From Kitagawia praeruptora (Eukaryota > Streptophyta > Magnoliopsida > Apiales > Apiaceae), in assembly GCA_037693485.1 (NCBI GenBank), contig CM075348.1:121469609-121533608 (forward strand): a stretch of 64,000 nucleotides of DNA, given 5' to 3'. The notes beneath the pieces were generated by a model. The model made no database searches. It was not told the origin of the DNA and saw only the letters and a list, made by a program, of their open reading frames with translations. The position numbers were made by a program, and so were the translations under genes. Positions 43,476 through 53,800 of this stretch are shown here, piece by piece. Position 1 is the first letter of the stretch. Each line of letters begins with the position of its first letter.

Positions 43476-43943
43476 TGTTACGGCATAATTTCGGTTGTCT
43501 CAATTATCTCCCAAATTTCCAAATACGAATCTAGTAATTATTAACTTAACCCCCAAGTTAATTATTTCCTCCTTCTGAAACGAGGAAAGAATCAATCCCA
43601 ATCAATTTATAATAGAAAATATCTCTAAACGATATCCTTCAAATCAGGAAGGTATCCCAACACGAATATAATTTAAAGAGATAAAATCTACTAATTCCCA
43701 AAATACATCCCTTAACAATCATAGGGATTAAAAACCAATCCTTTTTTAACAGAACTGCGTTGGCTTGATCCTTATAAATATAAGGTACGCAGGCATCTTG
43801 GAAAAGGATCCGACACATCTAACAAGTCGAGACACCTCTCAAATCCAGCCCCAAACATCCAAAATCCCAAATCCCCCTATTTTCGTAATTCGTAATTTCC
43901 ATCAACCTCCGAAATTTGTTATCACCAAATTCCTCCGTTAACA
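43476..43943 (+). mobile_element. 5' LTR of the small element
   Basis: 468 bp. Contains outer hairpin stem CTGCGT (43755-43760) with ACGCAG (43787-43792) and inner stem CCTTAT (43770-43775) with ATAAGG (43780-43785), loop AAAT. These are the same positions as in the Tat LTRs with different, still pairing bases. Confidence 0.9.
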
Positions 43944-43945
43944 AT

Positions 43946-43963
43946 TGGCGCTAGAAGGAGGGG
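43946..43963 (+). promoter_or_regulatory. Primer binding site of the small element
   Basis: TGGCGCTAGAAGGAGGGG begins 2 bp after the LTR, starting with TGG as expected for pairing with a tRNA CCA end. It differs from the X/Y/Z-type site after the first six bases, so a different tRNA is likely. Not assigned. Confidence 0.7.
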
Positions 43964-44499
43964 ATTATTTATTGATTGTGGAGGACAATCAAATCATCTA
44001 TATACACGGAGGGTTATATTGGATTTTATGCGGCTTTAATGGAGGAACGAGACGGTGGAGGCGGTGACTTTATTTTTAATTAAGATAAGTTTTCTTATAT
44101 ATGATTTTGTCCATACAAATCTGTTATCTTATAAAATTCGTAGTAAATTCATTACATGTTGGATTTTGATGATTTTTAATGATTCGGAAAGCTTGTTAAA
44201 TTGCCTATAACTTTCGTTTTTTGAGTTTTCTCAGATTATATATCGATCTATTCTCGAAATCAGAAAAAACAATCAGATCTCGTTTTTCACATCGAGAAGC
44301 AGATCAGCAGACGTTTTATTTAATTCCCGATTCGTTATAAGTCCATTTTTTATGAGCCTTATATCGTCGAAAAGGTATTTTCGTTCTCTACAACTTTCGT
44401 GTTTTGTGTTTTTCCAGAAAAAATCGTTTAGAAGGTCAAAAACGCCAAAAAACAGATCTGGGCAGAATTAGAATTGTGAAGATTTTCAAGATTTTAGGT

Positions 44500-45330
44500 A
44501 TTATCTTCGTGTTACATGATTTTGGAAGGCTCTTAATTAAAGAGTTTATTATTTTGGAAGACCCTCTTTTATGGGTAATATTTTGAAAGACTCTTAATTG
44601 AATAATTTATTATTTTGGAAGGCCCTCCTTTGTGGGGTAATATTTTAGAAGACCCTCCTTTGTAGGGGTAAGATTTTGGAAGGCTCTTAATTAAAGAGTT
44701 TATTATTTTGGAAGACCCTCCTTTGCATGGTTAATTATTTGGGAAGACTCTTATTCGAAGAGTTGATTATTTTGGAAGACCCAATTCTGATGAGGGTAAT
44801 ATGTGAAAAGACGATCTTCTCTAAGGAGAGTTTTAATAAAACTATAACGATTTTCTAGAACATTATCTCCCGGGAGGAGAGTGTTTTTGGAATTTGGATA
44901 TGACCTCCCGAGAGGAGGGTATCACCCGATAATTTAAATCCTTGCAGAAACCGTACTTCCGGGGGGGATGTCCGTACTTCCGGCGCCTCATCAAGGTACG
45001 ATTTTTCAGCTACATTATCTCCCGGGAAGAGAGTGTTTCTGGAATTTGGATATGACCTCCCGAGAGGAGGGTATCCCGATAATTAAATCCTTGCAAAAAC
45101 CGTACTTCCGGGGGGGATGTCCGTACTTCCGGCGCCTCATCAAGGTACGACTTTGGGAATATGACCTCCCGAGAGGAGGGTATTTCTAGAATGAGGATAC
45201 GACCTCCCGAGAGGAGGGTATTTCTAGAATGAGGATACGACCTTCCGAGAGGAGGGTATTCTGAGATATATTTTTCATATTTTTTAGGAATACGACCTCC
45301 TTGAAGGAGGGTATTTCTTGCTAAGTTTGT
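44500..45330. repeat. Internal repeats of the small LTR element
   Basis: Two kinds. 44510-44800 repeats TTTGGAAGACCCTCCTTTG and GGCTCTTAATTAAAGAG at ~60 bp spacing. 44860-45330 repeats GACCTCCCGAGAGGAGGGTA at least six times, plus a ~150 bp direct repeat (44860-45005 and 45013-45152) with CCGTACTTCCGGGGGGGATG. CCTCCCGAGAGGAGG is a near-perfect dyad, so the RNA would fold into a row of hairpins. Confidence 0.85.
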
Positions 45331-45599
45331 TTGTTAGGAAATCGCTTGGAATGCTTTGAATGACTCTTCAGGATAATGCTTGACCCTCCAAGATAAATTC
45401 TCTCACACCTACAAAACTTATTATTTAATTCTCGCATATTGTCTCGTTTACATCTACATGAGCATTACGGGCACCTAGGTGCTCCATATTTTTTACTAAT
45501 CTTTATCTCCTAGTTATTTCAGTGACTCAGGAAATTTGGAAGATCGAAGCATTCTTAGTTCTCCACTGCAGCAAGCTACACTGAAGAACTGGGGGTAGT

Positions 45600-46067
45600 T
45601 GTTACGGCATAATTTCGGTTACCTCTATTATCTCCCAAATTTCCAAATACAAATCTAGTAATAATTAACTTAACCCCCAAGTTAATTATTTCCTCTCTCT
45701 GAAACGAGGAAAGAATCAATCCCAATCAATTTATAATAGAAAATATCTCTAAACGATATCCTTCAAATCAGGAAGGTATCCCAACACGAATATAATTTAA
45801 AGAGATAAAATCTACTAATTCCCAAAATACAACCCTTAACAATCATAGGGATTAAAAACCAATCCTTTTTTAACAGAACTGCGTTGGCTTGATCCTTATA
45901 AATATAAGGTACGCAGGCATCTTGGAAAAGGATCTGACACATCTAACAAGTCGAGACACCTCTCAAGTCCAGCCCCAAACATTCAAAATCCCAAATCCCC
46001 CTATTTTCGTAATTCGTAATTTCCAGCAACCTCCGAAATTTGTTATCACCAAATTCCTCCGTTAACA
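45600..46067 (+). mobile_element. 3' LTR of the small element
   Basis: 468 bp copy of the 5' LTR, about 2.6% different by eye. Both hairpin stems are unchanged. Followed by the TTTGG target duplication. Confidence 0.9.
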
Positions 46068-46072
46068 TTTGG

Positions 46073-46791
46073 TTATCTAAAGTAAAAAATTTAACTCAAC
46101 TGGTTAGATAGCTTAATTGGTTAGAATATATCTTTTATCGTATTCGTGAAAAAAGATACTCGCATATGAGCCTATTTATTAAAAAAAAGTAAAAATTTTA
46201 ATTAACATTTACTATCTAAAAAATTTAAAATTTTTAATTAATATTTACTATCTGATAAAATTTAAAATATATTTTCAAAATTTATTGCTAATATATAAAA
46301 AATACAGATTCAATAAAAGTCTAAACATAACAATGGTGGAAAGAAACATAAATTTGTTAATCAATTTCTGGAAGAAAAAAAATTCATAGGCTGAAAAATC
46401 GTAATTTGATATATTTATACAATAACTAAAGAAAAAATTATTACCCTTTGTGAAATAGGAAGAGTTAAAAAGAATGACAGAAATCTTTGCTTAAAAAAAA
46501 AGAGAAAAGAGAGAGCTCATTTGTAATAGGTTCAAGTTGGGACTGGTACTGACTATTTGAAAAGGAAAAAAAAAACAAAACAAAAAATAATCATTTTCAG
46601 AATTGACAGGGTAGGCGCCAGCTGCTTCTAGCGGTACAGTCCCTCCACCCCTGGTAGCGTGCATGACTGCTTGCCATTTTTTCTGCAATCACAGATATAT
46701 ACAAGCGCCAATTTAATAATCATTGATTCAGGATCTCTCACGTTTACTAAGAAATGTCAAGTAATCATATTTTATCAAAAATAAAATAAAA
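46073..46791. other. AT-rich intergenic DNA
   Basis: No gene, repeat unit or RNA recognised. The minus-strand frame 46491-46688 has no resemblance to a known family. Confidence 0.5.
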
Positions 46792-48573
46792 CTAGCATGA
46801 TAGCCCGTGCAAGGCACGGGTCACGTTCTAATTCGTACAATTTCTTCGCAAATAGTCGGTCAATTTTTTTTGTCAATCTATTTCATGTGCTTCGATTTAT
46901 TTAAGACCAACAGTTAGTAACCGTTCAAATTTTAAAATATTAAAGAATTCTAAATTCTGAGTATTATACAGAATTAGTCCTGAGATTAAGTCACTCAAGC
47001 TAATGAATGGGACACAAAAAAGATTATGTAATTTAGGGGCACATATTTTATAATAAGTAAAAAAAAATTAAAAGTATGTAGAGGCACAAAAAAATGATAT
47101 TTGGGGCATATTTTGTTAAAAGTAGCACCAAAAATAGTTTAAGATATAAGGAGTGTCATGGGTATCATAGTTATAGCAGTACTCTTTGAATGTAAGAAGA
47201 ATGACCGATAGTATTATCGGCCAAGTACTATTGCAACAATAATGTGTCGTTTATTCTATTTTCTAACAATAATTTTTAAAATATTATCACGATAATGATA
47301 TGCTATTTAGTTTGTTTCCATTGGCAAAAGTAAACCAGCAAGAGTAGATAGGTGGATAATTATATATCTGGTAGGAGATGTATTATGGCAACAATAACAC
47401 AAATTATTTTAATATTAGGAGAAATCAACTAAAATGTATGATGTATCCATACAAACTAATATGTGCTACAGTGGGAAAAAAACATTTATTTTTTATACAG
47501 TACTCTTAAAAAATCAATAATCGATCATTATGTTATAGGTAGTCATATATAATTTAACATTTTTGTTTAGTATATATAATCTTGTTTAACATTTAATTTA
47601 ACTATGCATTTTGTTTATTTATTTAATCGATAACTTATATAGAGTCTAAATCTAGCATATCAACTAATTCTGATTTTTTTAATATAGATATAAATTCAAT
47701 TCCCTTGATAAGACCAAAAAATAAAGTCATGTTTCTATTCTGTATCATATGTCTTAATTCGATGGTAGATAAACTCATGTTGTCTTGTGTAGCACGTGAA
47801 TGCATATCTTGTTTTCATGGCAATATGGCATATTCTTAATATACAGAAAAATATTATTGTATTATAATTTCATAAAACTATCATTCTAATTTCAGAACAA
47901 TTTTTCCCCGATAATAACTTTTTTTTTTTTGTAGTTGTTAAAACACTTCTATCTTAAAATTTTAAAAGTGAAATTATTGTGATGGCATGACAGTCGTGTA
48001 ATGCATGCCCTACATTTTGACTATGACAATTTTACATACACATATTCTTATAAAATTATCACTACAATGATTATGAGCTAATTAGGTATAAAAAATTTTA
48101 ATTGCCATATCTTTCATACAATAATCTTATGCATATATTTTGAATGTCATTGTGTTAACACCATATTTTTTTTAATTTTTATTATAATTTATCTAACATT
48201 TGTTAACGGATTGGATTAACATAGTATTTTCAAACTAATGTATCAAGATTTGTATTTATTTGATTGAAAATAGATTTACCTATTTTTAATATAGTTTATT
48301 AATAGTTTGAATATATGGTAAGATTGCAAGATTAGTTTTAAATTAGAAGGTCGTGTTTAATTAAAAAAATATTAATGATTGGAAGATATACAACTGATTT
48401 TTGAGGTATTTATATAATATAATATCTTCAACTAACAATAAACGTGAAAAAGACAATCAGTTAATTACCATTAATTGTATTATATTATTATTTATTTTAA
48501 TAATTAGGATAACTGTACAGAAAACCAAATCACCAAAACTTTTAATATTTCGGATTTTAAATAATAGTATAGA
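46792..48573 (-). mobile_element. Non-autonomous Helitron (1782 bp)
   Basis: On the minus strand the 5' end is TCTATACTATTATTT preceded by A. The 3' end is the hairpin CCCGTGC-CTT-GCACGGG (46804-46820), 8 nt, then CTAG followed by T. Helitrons start TC, end CTRR with a GC-rich hairpin ~10 nt inside, and insert between A and T without duplicating the target; all of these are present. No Rep/helicase coding inside, so it would need an autonomous partner. The interior is AT-rich with no gene fragment recognised. Confidence 0.75.
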
Positions 48574-48684
48574 TGCGTAGGGGTCATTTTGTGTTAAATA
48601 ACATAAATAACATTACATAATATTATATAATATTACATATCATTAGAATGTTATGTATGAAGTGAGTAGTTTAGAGATTTACTA

Positions 48685-49245
48685 AATAACACGAAAATCC
48701 ATAACAAATTAATAAATTTTTGAAATGGTACGTTGAAATTTTGAGAATTTAAAGTTCATTAAATCTCAAAAAAATAGTAAAAAATTATAGGAAGTGGGTT
48801 TTTTTTACATGTGATCGATGATTTTCAAAAAGGTACCAAAAAATTGATTAGTGTAGTTGTTGTGTATGTGAACATAAACCACTTATATCTTTAATGTCAT
48901 GAGTTCAATTTAAATAACACGAAAATCCATAACAAATTTATAGGTTTTTGAAAAGGTTCAAATTTTGATAATTTTAAATTAAGTAAATATCAAAAAAATT
49001 GTACAAATTATTGAGAGCGGGTTTTTTTTTACATGTGATCGACGATTTTTAAAAAGTCACTTGTATCTTTAAGATAATGAGTTCAATTTAATCTAAGTAA
49101 ATCTCCAAAAAAAAAAAAATATTATAGGAAGCGGGTTTTTATGTACATGTGATTGATGATTTTCAAAAAATATACAAAACATTTGATGTGGTGTAGTGGT
49201 TGTGTATGTGAACATAGGTAATTTGTATCCTGGATGAATATTTTT
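48685..49245. repeat. Degenerate tandem repeat, three copies of a ~115-230 bp unit
   Basis: Common blocks: ACACGAAAATCCATAACAAAT (first 20 bp shared at about 48689 and 48918), GGGTTTTTTTTACATGTGAT (near 48788, 49019, 49135) and TTGTGTATGTGAACATA (48859, 49199). The third copy lacks the first block. No coding potential. Confidence 0.75.
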
Positions 49246-50353
49246 ATATAGTAAAGTGTATACTTGTAATTTATTAAATAGGCTTGAAACACCTTGTTAA
49301 GCTATAATAGATATAATGGATGAATGATATCTGGATCTTTTTAATTTTATAGAAAAATAAGGATATATTCTCCCCAAAACTTATGACGAAAAAATATATA
49401 CACAAAATTTAAATTAAAAATTAATTATAAAAAATTTCTTGAATTAAAAAAGAAAGAAAAATCTTCTCACAAAAGAATAAATGAAATGAATTTGAATCAC
49501 ACAAATTTACATTATTTTTGAACGATCACAACATTAATTATATGATATTATATAATAAAGTAAGAGGGATAATAAAATAGTAATACCGAACGAATGGATT
49601 CTTATCGGTTACATAACAATAATATTGTTTATATACAATAAACGTAGGAGCAATCTAATCTATAATTTTGATCGTGTACCGTCAAAATAATCTCGACACA
49701 GTCAAATCTAATCTTTTTAAAAATATACGAACAAGATTGTATTATATTAAAAACAAATTATAGTATAAAAAGGATATAGTTAATTAGAAAAGTTTGTATT
49801 AGAATTTGTATTACATATGTATATACATATTTCTATATATATAAATGTTATTCATTTTCAAATAATATGTTTTATATTTTTTTATTTAAAAGTTTAAAAA
49901 AAACAAAATAAATACGCTTTTTACTTAAGAGAAAACTGGACATGCAGGTTAAAAGATTTTGTTCTTATAAAATTTATAAGTGGCCGGGTAATTTTGTATA
50001 TAAATTTTTTTTTACATTAATTTACATGTATGCTCTTAAATTCATATAGAAAATCTTTTAACCTCAAGGATAGAATTCTGAGGATAACCTCAGCACATCA
50101 ATCCCTTTTACTTAATTTCTAAAACGTAATATGTGCTATTTGCTTCTTGTTATTGAACTTTTTCTTAATCTCCTAAATCATCTCATACCCCATCATAATC
50201 TTGAGACAAATCACAAAAACGAACAGGTAATTTTATTGTTTTACATAATCTTACTTCTAATTGGGTTATTTGTAAACTACTTCAATATTTATGTATAGAT
50301 TAGTCATTAGTGCTTGTTTGACTGACTCTGATTTGAGATTTTGATTGTTTATT
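49246..50353. other. AT-rich DNA before the copia insertion
   Basis: No gene recognised. 50085-50228 has a leader-like look (CTCATACCCCATCATAATC then GAACAG followed by GTAATT, a possible donor). TTTCTTTTTTTCAG near 56146-56160, beyond the copia element, could be a matching acceptor, but no coding exon supports this. Confidence 0.4.
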
Positions 50354-50489
50354 TGTTGGATATTTTAGTGTAATTGGATTGGCTAGTTGATCAATGTAAT
50401 CGTAATGTTACATCGAACAAGTCGGGAGAATGCGGAGTGCATGCTCTGTTCGAGTTCGTTATGATTTCAGAATTATTGCTTATGAGACA

Positions 50490-50650
50490 TGTCTATTGGC
50501 ATCAAATACATCTGTTGGAAATGAGATGTGTCTATTGGAAAAGACACACCTTGAGGTGTGTCTATTGGCATTGGACATGACTGTTGGAAATGAGATGTGT
50601 CTATTGGAAAAGACACATCTTGAGGTGTGTCTATTGGCAATAGACACATC
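50490..50650 (+). promoter_or_regulatory. Repeated U3 motif TGTCTATTGG upstream of the copia TATA box
   Basis: Five copies of TGTCTATTGG at 50490, 50529, 50559, 50598 and 50628, with inverted AGACACA copies between them. They form two ~70 bp direct repeats. Position and arrangement are like the repeated activator boxes of Tnt1 and Tto1, which bind stress-response factors. The factor here is unknown. Confidence 0.6.
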
Positions 50651-50660
50651 TGTTGACATC

Positions 50661-50668
50661 TATAAATA
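50661..50668 (+). promoter_or_regulatory. TATA box of the copia LTR
   Basis: TATAAATA, ~190 bp before the LTR end. It places the expected transcript start near 50690-50700. Confidence 0.7.
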
Positions 50669-50784
50669 GGTGTGGCATTGATCATTTTAAAGGGAGGTTC
50701 ATTTTGAAATACACAGCAATATACATTCTTTCTTCTTGCAGATTTTCTGACTTTATCCGATTGAATTATTTGGGTGAACCACAA

Positions 50785-50878
50785 ATAACTTCAATCTGAA
50801 AGTGATTACACGACTTCAGAAAAATCCAAGTTATCACCCAATTCCCCAACAAAGATTGAAGTTATCTATTTTCTGAAG
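50785..50878 (+). promoter_or_regulatory. Copia leader: interleaved complementary segments, no standard tRNA primer site
   Basis: Only 27 bp separate the LTR end (50851) from the ATG (50879). The plant copia initiator-Met site TGGTATCAGAGC is absent, and no TGG precedes the start codon. ATAACTTCAATCT (50785-50797, in the LTR) is the exact complement of AGATTGAAGTTAT (50853-50865). CTTCAGAAAA (50814-50823) is the complement of TTTTCTGAAG (50869-50878). The order A-B-A'-B' allows a pseudoknot or two alternative folds. Confidence 0.65.
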
Positions 50879-53800
50879 ATGGCAAACTCAGAATCTGCAA
50901 GAGACATGACAAGCAAGTTTGCAAAGTTGGACAAGTTTGAGGGTCAAGATTTTAGAAGATGGCAAAAGAAGATGCATTTTCTATTGACAACGCTGAAGGT
51001 TGTATATGTTCTGAGTACCCCCATTCCAGAAGTGGTTGAGGATGAAACCGCTGAACAAACAAGGAGGCGTTGCAAATGGGAAAACGCTGATTACATCTGC
51101 CGCGGTCACATCTTAAACGGTATGTCTGATTCCCTTTTCGATGTATATCAAAATGTTGAGTCAGCAAAAGAATTGTGGGATTCTCTTGAATCCAAATACA
51201 TGGCAGAAGATGCTTCTAGTAAGAAGTTTCTGGTCAGTAATTTTATGAATTACAAAATGGTCGATTCTAGACCTGTGATGGAACAATACAATGAATTGTT
51301 GAGAATTCTGGGACAGTTTGCCCAACACAATCTGAAGATGGATGAATCTATCTCAGTTTCTGGTGTTATAGACAAACTACCACCATCATGGAAGGATTTT
51401 AAACACTCCTTGAAACATAACAAAGAGGATATGACTCTGGTTCAACTTGGAAGTCACTTCAGAATTGAAGAGGCTTTGAGGACTCAAGAAATTGAGAATA
51501 ATCCTAAGGGCAAGAACCAAGTCAGTAACTCTTCTGTGAATATGGTTGAAGATGGTGGATCTTCAAAGAATTCTAAGTATGGCAAGGGTGATAAACGAAA
51601 GTTTAAAGGAAACAACAACAATTCTTCCAACAAAAAGCCTAAGATGGCATGTTGGAAGTGTGGCAAACCTGGACATTTCAAGAAGGATTGTCGGGTTGGT
51701 AAAGGCAAGCAAGAAAAGCAAAATGCTGGTCCAAGTGGATCCAAGGATCCAGAATTGCAACAAGGTCAGATTTTAATGCAAAATTGTAATTCTAGTCAGA
51801 ATTATGTGTCACTAATATCTGAGGCATTTTATGTGCAGGATGACAATGTTGCTTGGTGGATTGATTCAGGAGCAACGAGTCATGTATGCAAAGATCTTCG
51901 TTGGTTCATAGACTTTCAACCAATCGAAGATGGATCTATCTTAAAGATGGGAAATGTTGCAACTGAACCGATCAAAGGACTAGGAAATGTCAAGATAGTT
52001 TTTACTTCTGGCAAATGTATATTATTAAATAAAGTGTTGTATGTTCCTGGGATTCGTAAGAATCTCTTGTCTGGTGTTGTATTGAACAATTGTGGATATA
52101 AACAAGTTTATGAAAGTGACAAATATATATTGTCAAAACATGGCTCTTTTGTTGGCTTTGGCTATTTGTGTAATGGCATGTTTATGTTGAATGTTAATAC
52201 TCCATTTATTGATGAATCTGCTTGCATGGCTTCTACTAGTACTAGCAATAATTTGAACAAACCAGAATTATGGCATGCTAGACTAGGACATGTACATTAC
52301 AAAAGAATAAAGGATATGTCTAAAATGAGTCTCATACCTGCTATTGATTTAGACAATGAAAAATTCAAAACATGCATGTTGACAAAGATAACAAGAAAGC
52401 CCTTTAAGGAGGTTAATAGGGTGTCTGGTTTTTTAGAATTAATACATAGTGATTTGTGTGATTTCCATTCTACACCATCATTAGGAAATAAAAAGTATGT
52501 AGTTACTTTTATTGATGATGCTACTAGATATTGCTATGTATATTTATTGCATGCTAAGGATGAAGCTCTTGACTTCTTTAAAATTTTTAAAGAAGAAGTA
52601 GAGCTACATCAGAGTACCATGATTAAAAATCTACGTACTGATAGAGGAGGTGAGTATTATGATCCGGTTTATTTTCAATCTACTGGTATAATACATCAAA
52701 CCACGGCTCCTTATACACCACAGCAAAATGGTGTGGCAGAGCGAAAGAATAGGACTTTGAAAGAAATGGTTAATTCCTTGTTATCCTACTCGGGTTTGAG
52801 TGAGGGATTTTGGGGTGAGGCTATGTTGACAGCCTGTTACTTATTGAATCGAATTCCTAGTAAGAGGAATAAGATTACCCCTTATGAACTTTGGTATAAA
52901 GAGTCACCAAAATTGAGTTTTCTGAGAGTTTGGGGATGTAGAGCAGTTGTAAGACTCACTGAACCCAAAAGAAGAAACTTGGGTGAACGAGGTATAGATT
53001 GCATATTTGTTGGTTATGCTGAGCATTCTATAGCATATAGATTCTATGTGTTAGAATCTAATGACTATGTATCTGTGAACTCGATTATCGAGTCAAGAGA
53101 TGCTATTTTTGATGAAAATAGATTTACATCTATACCTAGACCAAGGGACATGCTTCAGATTTCTTCTAGTAGGAACTCGGTTTCTACTGAAGATGTGAAT
53201 GGACCGTCTGAACCAAGGAGAAGCACTAGAGCTAGAAAGGCAAAGTCTTTTGGAGATGATTTTCATCTTTATCTAGTAGAAGGCTCTAGAGATGAAATTG
53301 AATATCAATACCAATATTGTTTTCTTATTGAGGAGGATCCAAATACTTTTAGCGAAGCTATGAAATCTAGGGATGTTGCATTCTGGAAAGAAGCTATCCA
53401 AGATGAAATGAATTCTATCATGAATAATAATACTTGGGAATTGAGTGATCTGCCCCCTGGCTGTAAAGCATTGGGAAATAGATGGATCTTCAAAAGGAAA
53501 ATGAAGGTGGACGGTACCATAGATAAGTTTAAAGCCAGATTGGTGATCCAAGGTTTTAGACAAAAAGAAGGGATTGACTATTTTGATACTTATGCTCCTG
53601 TTGCTAGAACCTCCACTATTAGGTTGTTAATAGCACTTGCTGCTATACACAACCTTGTCATTCACCAAATGGATGTGAAAACTGCATTCTTGAATGGTGA
53701 ATTAGATGAAGAGATTTATATGAAACAACCCGAAGGGTTTGTTATGCCTGGTTGTGAGAACAAGGTGTGTAAATTGAAGAAATCAATTTATGGTCTGAAA

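Larger units (their letters stand above)
43476..46067 (+). mobile_element. Small non-autonomous LTR retrotransposon (2592 bp, TRIM/LARD-like)
   Basis: Two 468 bp LTRs (43476-43943 and 45600-46067), TGTTACGGC to CCGTTAACA, with the perfect 5 bp target duplication TTTGG (43471-43475 and 46068-46072). The primer binding site is TGGCGCTAGAAGGAGGGG (43946-43963) and the polypurine tract AACTGGGGGTAGT lies before the 3' LTR. About 12 differences between the LTRs were seen by eye. The 1.66 kb internal region has no gag or pol and no long open frame. Its LTR shares with X, Y and Z the order GAACTRCGT, GGCTTGAT, hairpin, TACGYAGGCATCTTG, which ties it to Tat-type elements. Confidence 0.9.
50354..50851 (+). 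mobile_element. 5' LTR of the copia element
   Basis: 498 bp, TG...CA. TATA box at 50661-50668. Upstream U3 repeats at 50490-50650. Confidence 0.95.
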
